Shown: positions 15,423 through 25,683 of the stretch, piece after piece
How positions within the stretch are numbered: position 1 is the stretch's first letter
How the letters are laid out: each line of letters begins with the position of its first letter
Source of the DNA: Bacilli bacterium
Lineage (GTDB): Bacteria > Bacillota_I > Bacilli_A > RF39 > UBA660
Reading direction: 5' to 3'
Assembly (NCBI GenBank): GCA_016283075.1
Contig: JAEEMF010000069.1
Span: forward strand, 1 to 61,616
Length of the DNA: 61,616 nucleotides
Notes under the pieces: model-generated
Databases searched by the model: none
Told to the model about the DNA's origin: nothing
The model's input: only the letters and a program-made list of their open reading frames with translations
Position numbers and translations under genes: made by a program

Positions 15423-16742
15423 ATGAAAAAACCAGTTGTTGCTTTAGTAGGTAGACCAAATGTAGGTAAATCAACTATCTTTAATAGACTAGTCGGAAAG
15501 AAAATATCTATTATAGAAGATACTCCAGGTATTACTAGAGATCGTATATATGGAACTGTTACTTTTAATAATAGAAGTTTTCATTTAATTGATACAGGTG
15601 GTATTGATTTAGCTAATGAATCGTTTAATGATGAAATTAAAGTTCAAGCTGAACTTGCTATTGAAGAAGCAGATATCGTTTTATTTGTTGTAGATGGAAA
15701 AGAAGGATTAACAAGTAATGACTTTGCTGTTAGAGATATTCTTTTAAAGACAGATAAAAAGGTTATAGTAGTAATAAATAAGTGTGATAGTAAAGAATCT
15801 AGAGATAATATATATGATTTCTATGAACTAGGTTTTGATAATTATATGACTATTTCTGGTGAACAAAATGAAGGTATTTGGGATTTAGAAGAAGAAATTA
15901 CAAAAGACTTCAAAGAAGATGAAGCTGAAGAAGAAGATCCACGTATTAAGTTTTGTATTATTGGTAGACCAAATGTAGGTAAAAGTAGTTTAGTTAATGC
16001 AATATTAAATGAAGAAAGAGTTATTGTATCAGATGTAGCAGGTACTACTAGAGATTCTGTAGATACTCCTTTTACTTATCATGGCGAAGAATATGTAGTA
16101 ATAGATACTGCAGGTATGAGAAAACGTGGTAAGGTTTGGGAGAATGTAGAAAAATATAGTTTACTTAGAAGTATGAGAGCTATTGATAGAGCTGATGTTT
16201 GTTGTATAGTAATTAATGCTGAAGAAGGTATTATTGAACACGATAAACATATTGCTGGATATGCTCTAGAAGCTGGTAAAGCAGTAGTACTAGTTGTAAA
16301 CAAATGGGATATGATAGAAGATAAAGAAGCTAAGATGAAAGAGTTTAAGGAAGACTTAAGAAATAACTTCCAGTTCATGAGTTATGCTCCAATAGTATTC
16401 TTATCTGCTAAAACTCATAAAAGAGTACATACATTAATGCCTGAAATATTAAAGGTATATGAAAATGCTAACAGAAATATTCCTACTAACTTGTTAAATG
16501 ATGTTATAAGAGATGCATATAATTTAAATTTACCACCAACATATAAAGGTAAAAGACTTAAAATATACTTCTCTGTTCAAGCATCTAACTGTCCACCAAC
16601 ATTTAATATACAGGTAAATAGTAAGGGACTTGTTCATTTCTCTTATGAAAGATATATTGAAAATAAACTAAGAGAGTCTTTTGATTTTGAAGGTACTCCT
16701 ATAGTTATTCAGTGGAAAAATAAAGGAGAGCAAGAACTATAG
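15423..16742 (+). CDS. der: Ribosome biogenesis GTPase Der (EngA)
   Basis: Essential double-GTPase that acts in 50S subunit maturation. The first G domain has VALVGRPNVGKST at about 6-18, DTPGITRDRIYG, DTGGI and NKCDSKE. An acidic linker (about 160-178, FKEDEAEEEDPR) separates it from the second G domain, with IIGRPNVGKSSLVNAIL, AGTTRDSVDTPF, DTAGMRKRGKVWENVEKYS and VNKWD. The C-terminal KH-like domain ends the protein. The 439-residue length is normal. A complete, ordinary gene. Confidence 0.96.
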   Translation: MKKPVVALVGRPNVGKSTIFNRLVGKKISIIEDTPGITRDRIYGTVTFNNRSFHLIDTGGIDLANESFNDEIKVQAELAIEEADIVLFVVDGKEGLTSNDFAVRDILLKTDKKVIVVINKCDSKESRDNIYDFYELGFDNYMTISGEQNEGIWDLEEEITKDFKEDEAEEEDPRIKFCIIGRPNVGKSSLVNAILNEERVIVSDVAGTTRDSVDTPFTYHGEEYVVIDTAGMRKRGKVWENVEKYSLLRSMRAIDRADVCCIVINAEEGIIEHDKHIAGYALEAGKAVVLVVNKWDMIEDKEAKMKEFKEDLRNNFQFMSYAPIVFLSAKTHKRVHTLMPEILKVYENANRNIPTNLLNDVIRDAYNLNLPPTYKGKRLKIYFSVQASNCPPTFNIQVNSKGLVHFSYERYIENKLRESFDFEGTPIVIQWKNKGEQEL

Positions 16743-16770
16743 TTTTTGCTTTTTTTATAGAGGTGATTAT

Positions 16771-17511
16771 ATGAAATTAGAAGGTAAAACTGCTATAGTT
16801 ACAGGTGCATCTAAAGGACTAGGAAAAGCTATAGCTATAGAACTAGCTAAAGAAGGATGTAATGTAGTAATTAATTATCTTAGTGATACTAGTGGTGCAA
16901 GTAATACTTTAGAAGAAGTACTAAAATATAATGTAAAAGCATTTATTTACCAAGGTGATGTAATAGATGAATCGTCTATGAAAGAAATGGTAAATAAAAC
17001 AGTTAATGAATTTGGTAAAGTAGATATACTAGTTAATAATGCTGGTATAGCAAATGACTCTACTATAGAAGATAAAACTATAGAAGGCTTTAGAAAAGTA
17101 CTTGATACTAATTTAATAGGACCATTTATACTATCTAGATTAGTAGCTCCTATTATGAAGAACAATAAATATGGAAGAATAATTAATATATCTAGTACCA
17201 CTGGTATAGATACATATTATCCATATAGTTTAGATTATGATGCTTCTAAAGCAGGGTTAATTAATTTAACACATAATCTTGCTGAAATATATAAACCATA
17301 TATTAATGTAAACTGTGTATGTCCAGGATGGATGGATACAGATATGAATAAAGAATTAGATAAAGATTATATTGAAGAAGAATGTAAGAATATTAAACTA
17401 GGTCGTTTTGGAAAGCCTGAAGAAGTTGCTAAAGTAGTAGCATTCCTTGCAAGTAATGATGCTAGTTATGTAAATGATGCTATTATTAGAGTAGATGGGG
17501 GAGAAAAATAA
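16771..17511 (+). CDS. Short-chain dehydrogenase/reductase, FabG-like
   Basis: A 246-residue classical SDR, the length of 3-oxoacyl-ACP reductase. The nucleotide-binding TGASKGLGKAIA is at about 10-21, NNAGIANDS follows, the catalytic Ser is in INISSTTG, and the Tyr and Lys are in YDASKAG (Y-x-x-x-K). The C-terminal VCPGWMDTDM and the end YVNDAIIRVDGGE are typical. NAD(P)H-dependent reduction of a 3-oxoacyl or similar carbonyl is expected. The isolated position, away from other fatty-acid genes, leaves the substrate open. It overlaps the next gene by one base (TAATG), so the two are co-translated. Confidence 0.8.
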   Translation: MKLEGKTAIVTGASKGLGKAIAIELAKEGCNVVINYLSDTSGASNTLEEVLKYNVKAFIYQGDVIDESSMKEMVNKTVNEFGKVDILVNNAGIANDSTIEDKTIEGFRKVLDTNLIGPFILSRLVAPIMKNNKYGRIINISSTTGIDTYYPYSLDYDASKAGLINLTHNLAEIYKPYINVNCVCPGWMDTDMNKELDKDYIEEECKNIKLGRFGKPEEVAKVVAFLASNDASYVNDAIIRVDGGEK

Positions 17512-18746
17512 TGGAAATAAAAGATAAAGCAGTAGAACTAGTAAATAACGCTGAATTAGAGCTAGATTCTATATTTAAAGAAATAGATAGATTAGAAGAA
17601 ATAAATAGTTTAAAAGTATTAAATGCTTTCCATAATGCTGAAATATCAGAAGCACACTTTAACTCTACAACTGGATATGGTTTTGGAGATATAGGTAGAG
17701 ATGCTATTGAAAAAGTATTTGCTGAAGTACTAGGAGCAGAAGATGCTTTAGTACGTAATCAAATGATTTCAGGATCACACGCTTTAACAGTATGTTTATT
17801 TGGACTATTAAGACCAGGAGATACTATGCTTAGTATTTCAGGACTTCCATATGATACTCTTCATGAAGTAATAGGTATCACTGATAATCCTAGCTCATTA
17901 AAAGCATGGGGAGTAGATTATAAACAAATAGATTTAGTAGATAATGATTTTGATATTGATGCTATTAAAGCTTGTTTAGAAAATAAAAAAATTAAGCTTA
18001 TAGAAATACAAAGATCTAAAGGATACTCTACAAGAAAAAGTTTAACTATTGATAAACTTGAAAGAGTTATAAAAGCTATTAGAGAAGTAGATAAAGAAGT
18101 TATTATTATGGTGGATAACTGCTACTGTGAATTTGTAGAAACAAAAACTCCTCTTGAAGTAGGAGCAGATATAATGGTAGGTTCACTTATTAAAAACTTA
18201 GGTGGAGGTATTGCTCCTAATGGTGCTTATATAGCTGGAAGAAAAGACTTAGTAGAACTTGCTAGTGAAAGACTTACAGTTCCAGGAGAAGGTAAAGAAG
18301 TAGGACCAACACTAGGAGTAAATAAATCATTCTTACAAGGAATATATATGGCTCCTCAAGTAGTTGCAGCATCCTTAAAAACAGCAATACTTACTGCTAA
18401 AGTACTTGAAGACTTAGGCTTTGATGTAGAACCTAGATATAATGAAAAACGAGCTGATATAGTAGAAAATGTTATATTTAGAGACCCAGAAAAACTAATT
18501 AGTTATGTAGGTTCTATACAGGAAGCATCTGCAATAGATGCTCATGCTAAAGCTGTTCCTACAGAAATGCCTGGGTATGAAGATTTAGTTATTATGGCAT
18601 CTGGTTCATTTACACAAGGATCATCTATTGAAATATCATGTGATGGACCTATAAGAGAACCTTTTATAGCATATCAACAAGGCGGTCTTACATATAAATA
18701 TGGTAAGATAGCAATAATGAATGCCGTAAGTAAATTAATCGATTAA
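17511..18746 (+). CDS. PLP-dependent lyase of the methionine gamma-lyase/YnbB family
   Basis: A 411-residue fold-type I PLP enzyme of the family annotated as aluminium-resistance or methionine gamma-lyase-like (YnbB). It shows FHNAEISEAHFNSTTGYGFGD at the N-terminus, MISGSHALTVCLFGLLRPGD, MVDNCYCEF before the cofactor site, and the PLP lysine in GSLIKNLGGGIAPNGAYIAG. The exact reaction of this family is not firmly known; cleavage or conversion of a sulfur amino acid is assumed. It overlaps the upstream reductase by one base and is followed by a terminator. Confidence 0.82.
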   Translation: MEIKDKAVELVNNAELELDSIFKEIDRLEEINSLKVLNAFHNAEISEAHFNSTTGYGFGDIGRDAIEKVFAEVLGAEDALVRNQMISGSHALTVCLFGLLRPGDTMLSISGLPYDTLHEVIGITDNPSSLKAWGVDYKQIDLVDNDFDIDAIKACLENKKIKLIEIQRSKGYSTRKSLTIDKLERVIKAIREVDKEVIIMVDNCYCEFVETKTPLEVGADIMVGSLIKNLGGGIAPNGAYIAGRKDLVELASERLTVPGEGKEVGPTLGVNKSFLQGIYMAPQVVAASLKTAILTAKVLEDLGFDVEPRYNEKRADIVENVIFRDPEKLISYVGSIQEASAIDAHAKAVPTEMPGYEDLVIMASGSFTQGSSIEISCDGPIREPFIAYQQGGLTYKYGKIAIMNAVSKLID

Positions 18747-18766
18747 AGCACTTATGTGCTTTTTTT
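18745..18766 (+). terminator. Intrinsic terminator after PLP lyase gene
   Basis: AAAGCAC pairs with GTGCTTT over a four-base loop, then continues as a T run. Confidence 0.78.
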
Positions 18767-18796
18767 GTGGTATACTTTATATAGTAGGTGACTATA

Positions 18797-19885
18797 ATGA
18801 ATGTAATTGAGTTTATTAAAAAATATGGTAATACTTCTTTTGAAGAGAAACCCTTAAATGATGCAGATAAACTTTTATTTGGACTTTTATCTTATGTATA
18901 TTATAATGGTGCTGCTCCTAAGTGTGAAAATGAAAAAAAGACTATTAAAGAAGTAGCAGAAACCTTCTTTGAAAGTAATACAAGAGAAAGTCTAAAAAAG
19001 AATATTCTTGCTATAAGAGGTTCTATTAAATTATTAAAACTTATTCAAAATAAAAAAAGATATCAAGATCTTTATATGTATAATGATACTTATATAGGAG
19101 ATGATTCTCAGCAGTTTTCAGCTATATGTATAGAAATAACTCCTAGTTTAATATATGTATCTTTTGAAGGAACTGATCAAAGAATAAGTGGATGGGAAGA
19201 AGATGCTAAAATGGCATACATGTTCCCAGTAAAAGCTCAAAGACACGCTATTAGATATTTAAATAAACATTTTTCATTTAAAAAATGTAGTATTATTGTA
19301 GGAGGCCACTCTAAAGGTGGTAATCTATCACTAGTAGCAAGTATGTATTGTAACTGTTTAGTAAGAAATAAAATAGTAGAAATCTATTCATTTGATGGAC
19401 CAGGTCTTACTAAAAAAATGATTGATTCTAAAAGATATAAAAGAATTGAAAATAGATTTTATCATGTAGTACCACATAACTCAGTAGTAGGTATGCTTAT
19501 GAGAAATGGTAATAACGATATCGTTATTAAAACTAGTGCTAGTGGAATATTAGGACACTACGCTGAAAGATGGCAATTTGAAGATCATAAGTTTAAAAGA
19601 GTTAAATTAAGTAGATCTTCTAGAGTAGTATATAATGGTATTCAAACATGGGTTGATAAGTACTCTAAAAAAGAATTTAAACTATTTACACAGCAGGTAT
19701 TTAGTCTTTTTAAAAAAGAAAATGTAACTAGTTTACTTGAAATATTTGAACATCCTAAAATATTAATTAATATTTATAAGAATACCCATGATTTAGATCC
19801 TATCGTATCAAATATGGTAAAAGACTTAATTGATATATTAGTAGATTATTCTAAAGAGGCATTTACCTCAATATTTAAAAGATAA
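18797..19885 (+). CDS. DUF2974 (Mbeg1-like) alpha/beta-hydrolase
   Basis: A 362-residue lipase-like protein. The nucleophile elbow is GGHSKGGNLSL (about 176-186), with Ser in GHSKG. Before it, VSFEGTDQRISGWEEDAKM is the hallmark segment of the DUF2974 group, and YSFDGPGLTKKMI and FYHVVPHNSVVGML contain the likely Asp and neighbouring conserved residues. There is no signal peptide. I chose the ATG at 18797 because AGGTG at 18786-18790 overlaps the in-frame GTG at 18788. Promoter TGGTATACT is at 18768-18776. The substrate is unknown. Confidence 0.78.
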   Translation: MNVIEFIKKYGNTSFEEKPLNDADKLLFGLLSYVYYNGAAPKCENEKKTIKEVAETFFESNTRESLKKNILAIRGSIKLLKLIQNKKRYQDLYMYNDTYIGDDSQQFSAICIEITPSLIYVSFEGTDQRISGWEEDAKMAYMFPVKAQRHAIRYLNKHFSFKKCSIIVGGHSKGGNLSLVASMYCNCLVRNKIVEIYSFDGPGLTKKMIDSKRYKRIENRFYHVVPHNSVVGMLMRNGNNDIVIKTSASGILGHYAERWQFEDHKFKRVKLSRSSRVVYNGIQTWVDKYSKKEFKLFTQQVFSLFKKENVTSLLEIFEHPKILINIYKNTHDLDPIVSNMVKDLIDILVDYSKEAFTSIFKR

Positions 19886-19908
19886 TTACTTAGATAATTA
19901 TCTTTTTT
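19879..19908 (+). terminator. Intrinsic terminator after DUF2974 gene
   Basis: AAGATAATTA pairs with TAATTATCTT around a six-base loop, then a T run. A TGTTATAAT promoter for addB follows at 19911-19919. Confidence 0.78.
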
Positions 19909-19936
19909 AATGTTATAATAATACTGGAGGATTACT

Positions 19937-22315
19937 ATGGAAATAAAAGATAACTTACTAATAATTGGACCTTCATATTTAAGAAAGAATATACTTGAAG
20001 AAAATAAATTAAAACATAATATAAAGTATATAGATGAATATGAATTAATAGATAAAAATATATATACCTATAAAGACGGGGTACTATCTTACCTTGATAA
20101 GAAAGAAAATATCTCTCCAGAACTATGTAATATCTATTTAAATAATATGTATGATATAGATATTAATAAGAATTATAAGTCTAAAAAACTTAATAAACTA
20201 AGTGTTATAAAAAAAGACTTAATAGATAAAGGATATATTATCTTTAATGACAACTTTAAAAAGTATTTAACTAATAAAGATATCTTAGTACTTAATAATC
20301 ATTTTGATAAAAGAGTATCTAATATAATAAAAGAACTTGATAAAGTAAATCATATTACTTATGAAGAAGATAAAGCACCTTTAAAGAAAGATATAATAGT
20401 TAAAGAATGTCAAACTCTAGAAGATGAAGTTATTTTTGCTGCAACTTCTATAGTAGACTTAATTAACAAGGGAGTAGATATAAATAATATCTATATTAAT
20501 AAATTAAGTGATGATTATAAAGGAGTATGTATACGTATATTTGATATGTATGGAATTCCAACATCATTTAAGAAAAACAGTTTATATTCTATAGAAAGTG
20601 TAAGAAATTTGCTAGATAATATTTCCCTTGACGACAACATATTATCTATAAATGAAAAGTTAGGCTCGCTTGATAGTAAACTATCAAATAAACTTGTAAG
20701 TATCTTTAATAAATACGTTGATTTTGAATATTTTAGGGATGTAAAGGAAGAAATTATCTATGAATGTAAAAATACATTGGTAGATTTATATCCACTTGAT
20801 AGAAGTATTAAAGAAGTAAGTTATAAAACTAAATATTTAAATAGTAATGAATATATCTTTATATTAGGATGTAATGATGCATCTATTCCTTATGTATATA
20901 AAGATGATGATTTCTTAAGTAATGAAGAAAAGAAAGAACTTAATTTAAATAGTTCACTTAAGCTATCTAGATTAGAGGAATCTTATTTTATAGATTATGT
21001 AAATAGTAATAACGTAATACTATCTTATAAATTAAAAGATACTAGTAGTGAATATGCACCATCAAGTGTATTTAATAAGTATTCTAACTTTACAAAAGTT
21101 AACTACTGGTATGGATTTGATAATAAAGAGATTAATAAATTACGTCTTGGAAGTAAACTAGATAACTATTTTAAATATAATGAAGAAGATGACACATTAT
21201 ATTTACTTAGTAATATTAATCTTAATTATAAAGATTATGACAATAACTATACAAAGATAAATTTTGATACTATAAAAAGAGAAACTAATAATAAACTAAA
21301 TATATCTACATCTTTATCAGATGTATATTATGGATGTAAATTTAGATGTCTACTTAATAATATTTATAAAGTAGAAGAGTTTACTCCTACCGTAGCGCAA
21401 AAAATAGGATTATTCTTTCATGATGCATTATGTGAATATTTTAAAGATGGTAATGATTTAGATACTATTATTGAAAGTAAACTTGATAAATATTTTACTG
21501 ATGGTACTAAGAAAGAAAACTTTTATAAAGAAAAGTATTCTAAATCTTTAAACGAATTAGTAGGTATTATAGAACAGCATCTAAATAATACTAATTTTAA
21601 AAACACTTTCTTTGAAAAAAGAATTACTGTGGAAAAACCAAATGACTTAGGTATAAAAATAACAGGTGTAATAGACAAAATACTTACATTTGAAGACAAA
21701 GATAGTACTTATGTAATAGTAATAGATTATAAAACAGGTAATCCACATGACTTTAGAAATGCTGTATACGGTATAGATATGCAGTTAGGATTCTATTTCT
21801 ATTTAATAAATCATTCTAATTTATTTAAGAATCCTAAATTTGGAGGAATGTACCTTCAAAAGATTATGAATGATGTTCTAAATTATGATAAGAAAAGATC
21901 TTATGAAGAACAACTATCTAATTTATCTAAACTAAATGGATATACTACAGATAATGCATTTATTGTAAGTAACATTGATACTACTTTATCACCAGGTGAT
22001 AGTTCTCCTTTTATAGGAAGTCTTAAACTTACTAAAGATGGGGGATTTACAAAACAATCTAAAGTAATAAGTGATGATACATTTAAAGAAGTAATGGATA
22101 TTATTTCAAGTAAAATAGAAAGTGCAATTACTGATATAAATAAATGTGATTTTGAAATAAATCCTAAAGTATTAGATGGAAAGAATATTTCTTGTCAGTA
22201 CTGTACATTTAAAGATATTTGTTATAGAACGCATGATAATGAAGTAGAACTTGATAAAACGCTTAAGGATAACTTTTTAGGAGGTGAATCTAATGAAGAT
22301 GAAGCCGGAAAATAG
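19937..22315 (+). CDS. addB: AddB-like subunit of the AddAB helicase-nuclease
   Basis: Forms with AddA the double-strand-break-resecting enzyme that feeds RecA. At 792 residues it is far shorter than Bacillus AddB (about 1,160), and the N-terminal helicase-like part is strongly diverged. Diagnostic C-terminal features are a first Cys in YYGCKFRCLL (about 468), the nuclease core VIVIDYKTGNPHDF with Asp and Lys (about 592-605) and QLGFYFYL. The final CQYCTFKDIC (C-x2-C-x5-C) together with the earlier Cys matches the iron-sulfur staple. It overlaps addA. Because the helicase part is weak, AddB is called from the nuclease domain and neighbour. Confidence 0.82.
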   Translation: MEIKDNLLIIGPSYLRKNILEENKLKHNIKYIDEYELIDKNIYTYKDGVLSYLDKKENISPELCNIYLNNMYDIDINKNYKSKKLNKLSVIKKDLIDKGYIIFNDNFKKYLTNKDILVLNNHFDKRVSNIIKELDKVNHITYEEDKAPLKKDIIVKECQTLEDEVIFAATSIVDLINKGVDINNIYINKLSDDYKGVCIRIFDMYGIPTSFKKNSLYSIESVRNLLDNISLDDNILSINEKLGSLDSKLSNKLVSIFNKYVDFEYFRDVKEEIIYECKNTLVDLYPLDRSIKEVSYKTKYLNSNEYIFILGCNDASIPYVYKDDDFLSNEEKKELNLNSSLKLSRLEESYFIDYVNSNNVILSYKLKDTSSEYAPSSVFNKYSNFTKVNYWYGFDNKEINKLRLGSKLDNYFKYNEEDDTLYLLSNINLNYKDYDNNYTKINFDTIKRETNNKLNISTSLSDVYYGCKFRCLLNNIYKVEEFTPTVAQKIGLFFHDALCEYFKDGNDLDTIIESKLDKYFTDGTKKENFYKEKYSKSLNELVGIIEQHLNNTNFKNTFFEKRITVEKPNDLGIKITGVIDKILTFEDKDSTYVIVIDYKTGNPHDFRNAVYGIDMQLGFYFYLINHSNLFKNPKFGGMYLQKIMNDVLNYDKKRSYEEQLSNLSKLNGYTTDNAFIVSNIDTTLSPGDSSPFIGSLKLTKDGGFTKQSKVISDDTFKEVMDIISSKIESAITDINKCDFEINPKVLDGKNISCQYCTFKDICYRTHDNEVELDKTLKDNFLGGESNEDEAGK

Positions 22316-25300
22316 TACATGGACTGATGAACAGTGGGAAGCTATTACTCATGAAGGAGAAAATACTTTAGTATCAGCAGGAGCAGGTTCTGGTAAAACA
22401 GCTGTACTATCTACAAGAGTAATTGAAAAGATAAAAGATGGAATGTCTATCGATAAGTTAATACTTATTACCTTTACAAATGCTGCCGCATTTGAAATGA
22501 AGACACGTATTAAAGATAAATTAGAAAAACTTATAAAAGAAGACCCATCATATAAAGAACAACTAGATCTTTTAGATCAAGCATACATTACAACATTTGA
22601 TGGCCTAGCTTTATCTCTTGTAAAGAAGTATCACTATCTCCTAGGAGTAGATAGATCTATTAATATTATTGATAATGTTGATCTAAATATGAAGAAAAAA
22701 GCATTATTAGATCAAATTATTGAAGATTCTTATGATAATAAAGAGTTTACAGATATGCTAGATATTTACACTAATAAAGATGATGAAAGTATAAAAGAAA
22801 TAATATCTAGTTTCTATGATTCTATGGATATTATTCTAGATAAAAAAGAATACTTAAATACTTATATTGATAAATATTATAGTAAAGAAGCACTTCTTAA
22901 TTATTTAACAAGTTATATGGATATTATCTATAGAACAAAAGAAATAATTATTAATATGGTGGATAATTTATCATCATTTAAAGATAACTTTGATAGAATT
23001 ATTAAATTTAAATTAGCAGTTGAGCCTCTAAAAGAAGCTAAAAACTATCAAGATATAAAATATACTATAAATGAAATATCATTTCCTATTATGTCTAAAA
23101 AACTAGAACTAGATGAAGAAGATAAAGAAGCACTAAAAAAATATAATAAAAAGATTACTGAATATAAAGATTCTTTAAAAGATTTAACATCGTATTCTAG
23201 CTTAGAAGAAATAGAAGAAGAAATATTAGAAACAAAACCATTTGCTAAAGTAGTCGTAGATATTCTTTTAAAACTAGATTCTAAAGTTGAAGAATATAAA
23301 AGAAGTATTAATTCGTACTCATTTAGTGATATAACAAGACTTGCTATAAAACTTCTTGAAGGAAATGAAGAAGTAAGAGATTCTATTAAAAATAATACTA
23401 AAGAAATAATGATAGATGAATATCAAGATACTAATAGAATAGGTGACTACTTAGTAAGTTTAATAAGTAATAATAATGTTTATATGGTAGGAGATGTAAA
23501 ACAATCTATTTATAGATTTAGATATGCTGATCCTAGTATCTTTATGGAAAAATATCAAAACTATAAAAATGGTAATGGTGGTCATGTAATAGATTTAAAT
23601 AAGAACTTTAGATCTAGAGATGAAGTACTATCTTCTATAAATGATATCTTTGAATATATCATGGATGAAGATGTTGGCGGAGCAAACTATTCTATTGGAC
23701 ATAAAATGATTTTTGGATTCTTAAAATTCTTAAATCTTGTTAAAAGTAACTATAATCTAGAAGTATATGATTATAGTACTGAAGAAGAGTATAGTAAAGG
23801 TAAATCTAAGGATATAATAGAAGCCTTTATAATAGCAAAAGATATTAAAAATAAACTAAGTAGTGGTATGGAAGTATATGATAAAGAAGAGGGTATTAGA
23901 CCTATACAGGAAAAAGATTTCTGTATAATAGCCGCATCTAAAACACATTTTGATACCTATAAAAAAGTACTTGATTACTATGGTATAAAGTCTCTTTTAT
24001 ATAAAAATGAAGAATTCTCTTCATCAAATGAAATATATGTTTTAAGAAATATATTAAAACTAATTAATAATATTAAAAATAATGAGGATATTAAATATCC
24101 ATTCTTATCTATAGCAAGATCTTACTTATTTGATTATAAAGATAATGATATCTTTACTAGTATTACTAATAATGATATGAGAAGTAATCCTATATTTAAA
24201 GATTTATTTGATAAGATAGATAACCTTGTAATTAAAAGCGATAATGAATCTATAAGTAATTTACTTTTATCTATATATAAAGAATTTGATATGTATTCTA
24301 AATCTATTAGAATAGGTAATATTGATTCTATAACAGTTAAACTAGATTACTTAGTAAAGAATGCTAAGAATTTAGAAGAAGTAGGGTATACACTTTCTGA
24401 TTATATAGAATATTTAAATGATATTTACACAGGAAAACTAGATATAGAAATGGATAATAAACCTGATCCTAAGACAAATGCTGTTAAGATAATGACAATA
24501 CATGCATCTAAAGGATTAGAGTTTCCTATATGTTATTTTCCAGATATGTATAAAGAATATAATGATAGAGATTTAAACTCTAAGTTTATGTTTGATTATA
24601 AATATGGATTTATAATGCCAGTATTTAATGAAGGTAAAAAAGATACTATTATTAAAACACTAGCAAAAGATAACTATTATAAAGAAGATAGGTCTGAAAA
24701 AATAAGAACTCTTTATGTAGCGCTTACTAGAGCTAGAGAAAAACTTATTATAGTAGCACCTCTTTCTGAATCTAAATACTTAGAACTGCCATTTATAAAT
24801 GGTAAAGTATCAAAGTTAGAAAGAGTAAAACATAAAAGTTTCTTAGATGTACTTGGTAGTATTAAATCAGTACTTAAAAAATACATAACTCATGTTAATT
24901 ATGAAGTAGATACTAATTATTTAAAGACTTCTAAAAAAGATATTACTAAGATAAAGAAATTACCTTATAAGTTTAATGAAAAGTATTTAAATATAGATAG
25001 TAGTATTACAGAAGAAAAAAGTTATTCCCATACTAGAACTGAAATAAAGAAAATAGATTCTTCTTTTGGTACATATATCCATGAAGTATTAGAATACTTA
25101 GATTTTAATAATCCTAAAGAAGATATAAATAATTATAATGTGGATAACTTTATGAAGAGTAAAATACTTAAACTATTTGAGGCGCCTTTTATAAATAAGG
25201 ATGCTAAAGTATATAAAGAATATGAATTCTATAATAACGATACTAAAGGTATAATAGACTTACTTCTAGAATATGAAGATAAGTTTATAGTAGTAGATTA

Positions 25301-25439
25301 TAAGCTTAAAGATATAGAAGAAGATTATTACGTAGAGCAAGTTAAAGGATATATGGAATATATAAAATCTATTACAAGTAAAAAAGTAGAAGGATATCTA
25401 TATTCTGTAATAGATTCTACTTATAAAGAAATAAAATAG
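22293..25439 (+). CDS. addA: AddA, ATP-dependent helicase/nuclease subunit A
   Basis: UvrD-type SF1A helicase with a C-terminal RecB-family nuclease; 1,048 residues. Walker A AGAGSGKT is at 29-36, and motif Ia ITFTNAAAFEMKTRI and Walker B/II MIDEYQDTN follow. GDVKQSIYRFRYADP is motif III, KIMTIHASKGLEFPI motif V, LYVALTRAREKLI motif VI, and FIVVDYKLKD at about 998 is the nuclease core. The start at 22293 is set by GGAGG at 22280-22284; an in-frame GTG at 22284 overlaps that RBS. It overlaps the end of addB by 23 bases. It is an ordinary repair gene, shorter than Bacillus AddA (about 1,230). Confidence 0.93.
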   Translation: MKMKPENSTWTDEQWEAITHEGENTLVSAGAGSGKTAVLSTRVIEKIKDGMSIDKLILITFTNAAAFEMKTRIKDKLEKLIKEDPSYKEQLDLLDQAYITTFDGLALSLVKKYHYLLGVDRSINIIDNVDLNMKKKALLDQIIEDSYDNKEFTDMLDIYTNKDDESIKEIISSFYDSMDIILDKKEYLNTYIDKYYSKEALLNYLTSYMDIIYRTKEIIINMVDNLSSFKDNFDRIIKFKLAVEPLKEAKNYQDIKYTINEISFPIMSKKLELDEEDKEALKKYNKKITEYKDSLKDLTSYSSLEEIEEEILETKPFAKVVVDILLKLDSKVEEYKRSINSYSFSDITRLAIKLLEGNEEVRDSIKNNTKEIMIDEYQDTNRIGDYLVSLISNNNVYMVGDVKQSIYRFRYADPSIFMEKYQNYKNGNGGHVIDLNKNFRSRDEVLSSINDIFEYIMDEDVGGANYSIGHKMIFGFLKFLNLVKSNYNLEVYDYSTEEEYSKGKSKDIIEAFIIAKDIKNKLSSGMEVYDKEEGIRPIQEKDFCIIAASKTHFDTYKKVLDYYGIKSLLYKNEEFSSSNEIYVLRNILKLINNIKNNEDIKYPFLSIARSYLFDYKDNDIFTSITNNDMRSNPIFKDLFDKIDNLVIKSDNESISNLLLSIYKEFDMYSKSIRIGNIDSITVKLDYLVKNAKNLEEVGYTLSDYIEYLNDIYTGKLDIEMDNKPDPKTNAVKIMTIHASKGLEFPICYFPDMYKEYNDRDLNSKFMFDYKYGFIMPVFNEGKKDTIIKTLAKDNYYKEDRSEKIRTLYVALTRAREKLIIVAPLSESKYLELPFINGKVSKLERVKHKSFLDVLGSIKSVLKKYITHVNYEVDTNYLKTSKKDITKIKKLPYKFNEKYLNIDSSITEEKSYSHTRTEIKKIDSSFGTYIHEVLEYLDFNNPKEDINNYNVDNFMKSKILKLFEAPFINKDAKVYKEYEFYNNDTKGIIDLLLEYEDKFIVVDYKLKDIEEDYYVEQVKGYMEYIKSITSKKVEGYLYSVIDSTYKEIK

Positions 25440-25476
25440 TTATTTACTTTTTAAAAACTTGTGATAAAATATACTT

Positions 25477-25667
25477 ATAAATCAATGACGAAGACTAGTA
25501 GTAAAATGATTATTAATAGAGAACTTATGGCTGGTGGAAATAAGTAATATAGTTTTATGAATCTACTTCTAAGAGGAACTAATACTTCCCGGTGATGAGC
25601 CGTTATCTAATTAAGTATATAAAAGGATGGTACCGCCTATATAGGCTCCTTATACCATTCTTTTTTT
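25477..25667 (+). ncRNA. T-box riboswitch (serine) upstream of GNAT-serS
   Basis: A tRNA-sensing leader. The T-box core AGGATGGTACCGCC is at 25624-25637 and the terminator ends in a T run at 25661-25667. GGCTGGTG lies in the stem I region, and GAATCTACTTC places a TCT (Ser) specifier at 25562-25564 followed by the conserved A. The leader should read through when uncharged tRNA-Ser is bound. Extended -10 TGATAAAAT at 25462-25470. The specifier call is supported by the downstream seryl-tRNA synthetase. Confidence 0.9.
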
Positions 25668-25683
25668 GTTAGAAAGGTGCAAT

